Assembly (NCBI GenBank): GCA_015227615.1
Contig: JAALGZ010000041.1
Span: 186,001-250,000 of the forward strand
DNA from: Labyrinthula sp. Ha
Taxonomy: Eukaryota; Sar; Bigyra; Labyrinthulida; Labyrinthulaceae
Length of the DNA stretch: 64,000 nucleotides
Direction of reading: 5' to 3'
Part shown: positions 57,442-64,000 of the stretch, piece after piece
Numbering within the stretch: position 1 is the first letter of the stretch
How the letters are laid out: each line of letters opens with the position of its first letter
Translations under genes and position numbers: made by a program
The notes under the pieces: model-generated
Seen by the model: only the letters and a program-made list of their open reading frames with translations
Databases searched by the model: none
Told to the model about the DNA's origin: nothing

Positions 57442-60400
57442 TCTATTACTTGAACCACTGGGTTTTTTTAGTTACGTCTTTTCTCGTACCGATTTGGTTT
57501 GACAAAGATAGTAAGAGTAATATCACATACGTTCCGGGAATGTCTATTTTTGTACCTTTTGATTCGAGCCCTAATTTTGGGTATATGTTAATGTAGATAA
57601 TGAGCAAGACTTCGAGAATAGAACAAGACAGAAATTAGGCTTAATCAATCTCGATATCTTATTGAATTCTCGAAAGAAAATGTCTTGTGGAGTCTTGGCC
57701 TGAAACTCATCAATTACATATTCTTGAGAGTTTGTACTTGTAAAAAAGATTAATGAAGTCAAACTAAAGATTTTAAAAAGTTTTTGTTTATGCTCAGTTC
57801 AACACTGATTAAATATATTTAACTATTACGGTACATAATAGTAGTTGAACAAGATCCCCCTCACTCCGGATGATTTCTCTAGACTTACACCTTGAGTCCC
57901 ATCTTCCTCTACAGCCTTTACCCACAATAAATTATATTATATCTTCAAGCTCAATGTTGCTTTGTATTTAGTATTTTCAAGTTTTGGTCGTTGTTGTAAA
58001 TGATATTGTTCTTATTATTCTGTTTGGAATGTATAATAACAATTATCTTTACTGATCTTTTTTGAGTTGCTGACTAATTTTCTTTACGCAGAATTAATCT
58101 CTTTTAACCCTGGTAGACAACATAATACCGAATCTTAATTTATTTATCTTCAAGTTCTCACCTTTTAGAGTGAATCTTAGAATCTACGTAGGTAACCTCT
58201 CATGTTCAACACCAAACATTTCTCACTTGTCAAATCGAATGATGCCCATTTCCTTCTTGTTCATAACTTATCCTCTTACTCAAGACATACATAATTTCTC
58301 GTCTTGATTCTTTTTACAGTATTTTCTCTCTACCTACTTCCTGCTGAATGTTCCTTTGACTGTATGAAATATCCGTGAGGAACACTATTTGAATATAGTA
58401 TTTCTCTATTTAGTACAAAGCCCATTTTCCCCATTCAACTCTTATCTTTCATTATGACGTCATTATTCTATTTGAAAAGAGCCCATAACTTATTCCGGGC
58501 AGTTTTTTATGGAAAGCGATGAATGGGCGGTAAGGACCTAGACAATACATTCAATTAAAGAAACAGGAATGGTGGAACCCATTCACTGTGCATTCTACTT
58601 TTTTATTTAAACTACAACAAGGTCTCATACCAAACGTTTCGTACTTTTCTGACTCGATATATTTGAGGAAGCTATAAAGACGATGCCAACTAATATTAAA
58701 GTTAAATTTGGTTTTTCGTTGAAAAGAACTGATGAAATACGCCAAGGACACGTTGCACCATGATTCATTATCATTGTCTGTAGAAAATGCTAGGTTTTGC
58801 TAGTGCGCTTCCAATGGAAACATTAGTGCTGCTTGCCTACAAGATTATTGGACATGATGAGTGCTAATTCTTGCACTTAAGAGCAACATGACTCATTAAC
58901 TGGTCCAATTATGAATAAAACATAGAAACAGTAAGGGCTTCCTTTAAGCCACATAGTACCATAAATAAGTGGAAAGCCACTTAGTGTGGTGCTTAATGGT
59001 TGTAATAATGAAGGCTTTACTCACAAATCTATTGTCGTTCAAGATAATGTTTTAAGGTGTCTTCTAGATTTAGAATCAGATTTTGAGCCGTAATTTTTAA
59101 AAGATCTCACATGATCAAGAAACATTTCATTGAATCTAAGACGGTAATAGGAAAAAACCTAATTAGAAAAAGAAGTAACGTTCTAGCTATTGCTGAAAAC
59201 ATCCCAGAATATATAGCCAATAATTGATAGTAAGCTTAGGACAAAAAAAAATATGCTGAAATACTTGGAGAGGAATTCTGAATATTATTATCCGAGAATG
59301 CTATAGGTTTTCCTGTCTTCCTGCACTTGATTACAAACTTGAACCAGCAGTAGAGCTATCCGTTCTGAATTATTGCTCTAGGAGCTCTGAAAGGATTTGG
59401 TTGTTTGAAGCTTGTGATAATGTAGGAGATTTGTCAATATTTTCTGCTTAATATCAGGTTGGTAATTTAATATCTAGGATGTGGTTTGAATTGGTTTCAT
59501 CATCCTTATCTAATGGTCTCTTCTTAAACCTTTTCTTTTTAATGACTGCTACTTGGCAGTTAATTACACGATATTGCACCTGAATTTTTTAGATGAGCGG
59601 GTATGGAAAAAAATAATAGTCATGTTACACCAACTTGCATTACATTCATGTTTGTAATTTTAGTAATATAAGATTGCTTATTAATCTTACCGCCTTTGCG
59701 CAGAAATGTAGTAACAACTTTATTCTCACCATGTTTTGATTATTCTTTCATTTACGGTTTAAAGGTAAAGAGCCATTTTATCTTAAGAATTCTTTTAGTT
59801 ATATAATTAGCATCAACATTTAGTCATTGGAAGTTTTTTTGAACAGACTGCAGATACGAGGGTTAAATCCATATGAGTTGTGGGTCCAATACCATTCAGG
59901 AGGGGTGTACAAAAAAATAAACCATACTCTGGGTTACAATCTGGCTTCAAAAATACTCTTATTCATCAATCACTACTCTATACATGGTTTGCTTCTGATT
60001 CGTAACTTAGGAATGTAGATATTGGTTCATATGAACAGCTATGAAGATGATTCTGAATATTAATAAATTTTCAGTCAACATTAAACCACATAGCCTTGTT
60101 AATAATTTATTTCAAAATATAAATAATCTTGCCATCTTGTAAAGAGTTTCAAAAAATTACAGCTCGGCCAGAGAATAATCCTAGAATAGGACATAGCCAG
60201 GATACATGGGCCATTTTTAACGTTCTTGTAGGTTACATTTTTTACGTTATTTGGCTCAGAGCCATGCGGCCTAGTTTAGCATTGCCAATCAATTGATTAT
60301 CAATTATGAACCAAAAAACTGTTTCCAAAATTAACGATTATCAACAGGAAAAATATGATTGATGAAACTACTGAAAATCTAGCAACATATAGAATTCGGC

Positions 60401-63400
60401 ACTAGTAAAAATAAATAATAATGAAGTCCCTTAGTAGAGAAGATGTACCTACAAAGGCTTGTGGAAGAAGGTTCTCCTAGTTACTGGTCTCATAGGGTGT
60501 TAGCTATCTTATACAGAAGAATCTTGAGCCAACCTGAAGTTAAATCAAATTTATGGGATCATCAAGTTATTTTATGCAGTCTAACTTGGGCTTGAGTGGC
60601 ATGTAATAATCTCTTAACTCAAGATCTGTAAATATGTATGTAGAAAAGATAGAGTTAACTGAAAACTAGAATAATAACTCAATCAAATTCCTATAACAAG
60701 AATGATCACAGGGTCTAGTGTTTCAACTGGAATGATGCTAAGATTGCAGAAAAAACGAAAAATAAATCATTACCAAGAAATCTTTGAGGTTTATAACTCT
60801 GTGTCTACTCGGTTTCTAATGTCTTAAAAGTAAATGAGCTATACAATCAAAAGATGCTATTTATTCTCTTGCCGTTGCTGCGAGGACTCAAGCCCATTTA
60901 TACGATTAAAATCTTTGGACTCTCGTGCTGACAAGAATTTTTCTAAGTCCCTGGTTATGCTATAGCCTTCTAATTTGTGTGTAATAAACTTGTTGGATAG
61001 GATCAAAATGTAATACGAATCTTAACGAAGAGGCTGTAGTATTGAGCTTACGCATTAGAATTAATTTCAATACTTAAAATCGTGATATTCGGTGTCACAT
61101 TCTGAATTTATAAAATATTCTGGGCTAAGTATTTTAGATATTCTTTTTATGATTCCCCATTTATTAGTCCATGTTTACTTGGCACATATAGCTCCAGCTG
61201 CATTATTATAATTTTCTATTTGCTGTGATGTATATATGGCCATCAGAGCAGAAAAGAGGCCTCTTATAGGTATCAACTTTTGACTATCCTGGCGCAGAAA
61301 TCATGATATCATTCTCTCAGCAAAACTTAAAATTTATCAAATAAAAACATCTCAATGATCTAGGTGTTAATATTAGATCCACGGGAATCTTTTCCTCAAT
61401 GGTATATCTTTATCCTTCTTTAATGAAGATTCTTAATTCCAACAATACTCCATTTCTAGATAGCTGGAACGATATCAACATCTTTGTGACAAATTTTTGC
61501 TACATTCCCTCGATAAACCAAGAAGAAAATATTAGCTTTTCTCTTTCACATAAAGACTAGATATAGCTTAAGACTTTTCTTGGAACCTTGTTTAAGTTAA
61601 TATTGACTCCCCAGGATCGTATAACCTAAGCATACAAATATGTGTCTTATTTTGCCATTAACTGAGGCATTCTCTTCGATCTTTTCAAATAAACTTATAT
61701 GGGGCTTTACGTACAATAATATAAGAGGTTCATCAAACAATGAATATCCGATACTTAAGGTTATACCCAAAACATATTTACCTGATTAATTAAGAGTAAC
61801 CTAGTTATAGGTGCTCACCGAAATAACAGATCTATGCACTTCTACTGAAAATTAATTAGATTACTACATTCTTTACGTTAATTTGATTTGAAGAGAAACA
61901 TGTATTCTTATTGTGTTCAGTGTTTTTTTATTGTGCATCATTCAATTTTCTCTACCGAACCTATTTTTTATCAGAGTTTTGAACTATGTTTTATCTGCTG
62001 AGACATGATTTTCAAACTTAATAATCACGGTTAACGTCCTTCCCAATCGAAAGTGATATATGTAAAACATAATTTATTTTGTCCAATATTCATAACACCA
62101 AAAGTATTATATATTCTCATAATATCGGTGCCACAGTATACTGTTTCCAATAACAGGTTTTTATTCTATGTGCTAGTGGTATTGGTAAATTAAAAAAAAC
62201 TTAAATGAACTTATGGGATAGTTAAATCTTCGGTTGCAATAATTAATTACAAGAAGGATAAATCTGCTCCCTTCCATAATACGTAATTCTTTAAGAATGC
62301 AGCTGCTTGTTAATTTGCATGCTAGTAAAATTAACAATCAAGCTTTGATTCAAAAGAAGATTAATTAAGGAGTTCTCTCTTCCCAGATTGGGTGTTCCGC
62401 AATAGATGTGTAACCATAGAAGGTTTGTTACTAGCTAGACAAATTTTGTTCAAGAACAAATGAAAGCAACTTCAAATACGTTTAAAATAAATGATATTTT
62501 GAATATATTTTCTGTTCCATGTAAATATCGTTTACTTTATTTGATAATCTCTTAAACTAGTTAATGAGTAAAAACTAGTAACTGAAGGGGGTTAAAGCCT
62601 CTTATTTTTAAAGAACAAAGAACTAGATCAGAGGCAGAGTAAACCATTTACCAATGATCATTTGGTTTGTGTTTTAAAAAAACTTGTCATTGTGTGATGT
62701 AGAAGAAATTGTAGCAACTGGCCTAAGCTCTATTATAAAGATGACACATTGAGAGAAACCAAGATTAAGAGCAGATAAGCAAATGTGTATTACCGCTAAC
62801 AGAAAAACTTTCCTATAAGAGGGAGAAATGATTATTTAGACGTTAACAAACATAATCATCGCTATTTCCAATAACGGGAAAATAGCTTTTGCATCTTCAC
62901 TCAGTCATCTTAAGCTTTTATGTGTTAATAAAATCTGTTCAACATTGATTCATATTGCTTCAATTAATAAGATCAAAGGTGAGTTCTAGCCATAGTAATA
63001 GATGCAGCCACAAAAAATGTTTCATATATAACAACATACCTCGAGAACAAACTTCTCTGCACCTAAGATAAGTATCCACTTAAAGTATTGATATACCAAA
63101 CCAAATTTACCCGTAACAAAGAATTGAACTCTTCCAACTAAGATATGGTAGCAACTAGCACTAACAAGCATGGGAACGCAATGCCCATATAATGTATCAT
63201 TTGGAGCTATTTCACGAGTAAATTACTGTATGATTCATTAAGGAAGAGTGTACCTATTGATCGAAAGAAACAGAATGAAGAGCTCTTATAAATCTTGCTT
63301 TGATCTCTAGTAAAACATTTACATTTAGATGTGAAGCAAAGAAAATTTATCGTCATGAACCTTTTTGTTTGGAATAACCAATTTAGAAAGTTTTATATTG

Positions 63401-64000
63401 AGTGAAAACTTGGTAAAAGAAACAACTTTCTGTTTTCGAAAAGCTCTTATTGCTGATTCTAGTACCGAATCATCCACGTACTCAGACTATAGTCATATTG
63501 CAGTGTAATGTAGCAAGAAACGGAAGTTCAAAATTAAAGTTTCATTAAAAACGACCACACGAAACACTAATTTGATATCAGACAAATACCTAAAACCTTT
63601 TATCAATTATTTCATGTAGCTTTTTCTCAGGGACATTTTCATGAAGATCTGGTATCAAGAAAAATAAGACTCTGAAGAGTAGTAGTCAAACATGTTAACT
63701 TCTCCTCTAAGAAAATTATGGGTTTCAGGATTAGAATAGTTTTACCAAATTTAATCAAATAATGCTTGGTGAAGAAATCCTTATAGTAACTGAGGGCACG
63801 AAAACTTGTTAGAAATGAGCTGTACTAATAATTGAGTACATGGCTCATGGCATCATTAACAAGATGTCGATTGATACAGGTCAATGTATATTAGTGTTTA
63901 TATTTAGCGGAAGCATTAACCCATGGATAAATCTGGTGATTTTACAAGGATCTCTTAATACAGACCTAATACTAAGGATCTCAACAAAATGGAAAGTGAT
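57442..64000. other. Gene-free AT-rich region
   Basis: It begins with the LNR gene promoter (an ACGTCT at 57,474-57,479, 32 nt before its ATG). Beyond that there is no supported gene, RNA or repeat. Open frames are short and unsupported. Confidence 0.5.

Noticed and set aside
1-64000. CRISPR arrays, prokaryotic operons or riboswitches
   Set aside because: No repeat-spacer structure, no operon spacing, and the genes are clearly nuclear eukaryotic with introns.

Overview
The window is nuclear DNA of a unicellular eukaryote. The genes are separated by long AT-rich stretches and contain very short GT-AG introns: four of 29-32 nt and one of about 100 nt. They encode eukaryote-specific proteins (ATG5, sphingosine-1-phosphate lyase, a DDI1-like protease, a dolichol-phosphate mannose synthase-type enzyme, a CAMK-like kinase, a seven-LNR membrane protein). 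TAA, TAG and TGA all end intact genes, so the code is standard. The oomycete-like look of the retroelement chromodomain and a secreted cysteine-rich protein of a type I associate with stramenopiles hint at that lineage. This is weak inference; I cannot name the organism.

Layout. 1-4.5 kb: no gene. 4,542-11,869: one old, broken Ty3/gypsy chromovirus with 129-nt LTRs. After its integrase it carries a chromodomain, a SANT/Myb-like domain and an MT-A70 adenine methyltransferase domain that reaches almost to the 3' LTR. 12.7-14.6 kb: sphingosine-1-phosphate lyase. 14.6-19.9 kb: no gene. 19.9-26.1 kb is a compact island: DDI1-like protease, a 1000-residue unknown protein, ATG5 and a dolichol-phosphate mannose synthase-like enzyme. 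In it the unknown gene and ATG5 diverge from one 313-bp spacer, and ATG5 and the mannosyltransferase overlap tail to tail by 36 nt. 26.1-32.3 kb: no gene, but a 263-bp SINE-like insertion with a 15-bp target duplication. 32.3-33.7 kb: a protein kinase. 33.7-46.7 kb: a desert with one decayed reading frame (34.8-35.6 kb) and a 1-kb non-autonomous hAT-like transposon (45,555-46,560). 46.8-47.8 kb: a secreted cysteine-rich protein. 49.8-57.4 kb is a second island: a seven-TM protein, a DOT1-like methyltransferase, a 1361-residue basic protein in four exons and a seven-LNR single-pass membrane protein. 57.4-64 kb: no gene.

No operon or metabolic cluster is present. Several products belong to membrane lipid, proteostasis and glycosylation pathways (S1P lyase, ATG5, DDI1, DPM). 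Three gene starts carry an ACGTCA site 37-48 nt upstream of the ATG, which may be a shared promoter element. The most unusual item is the chromovirus that has captured an MT-A70 methyltransferase together with two chromatin/DNA-reading domains. It points to a retroelement that may have written or read N6-methyladenine marks.
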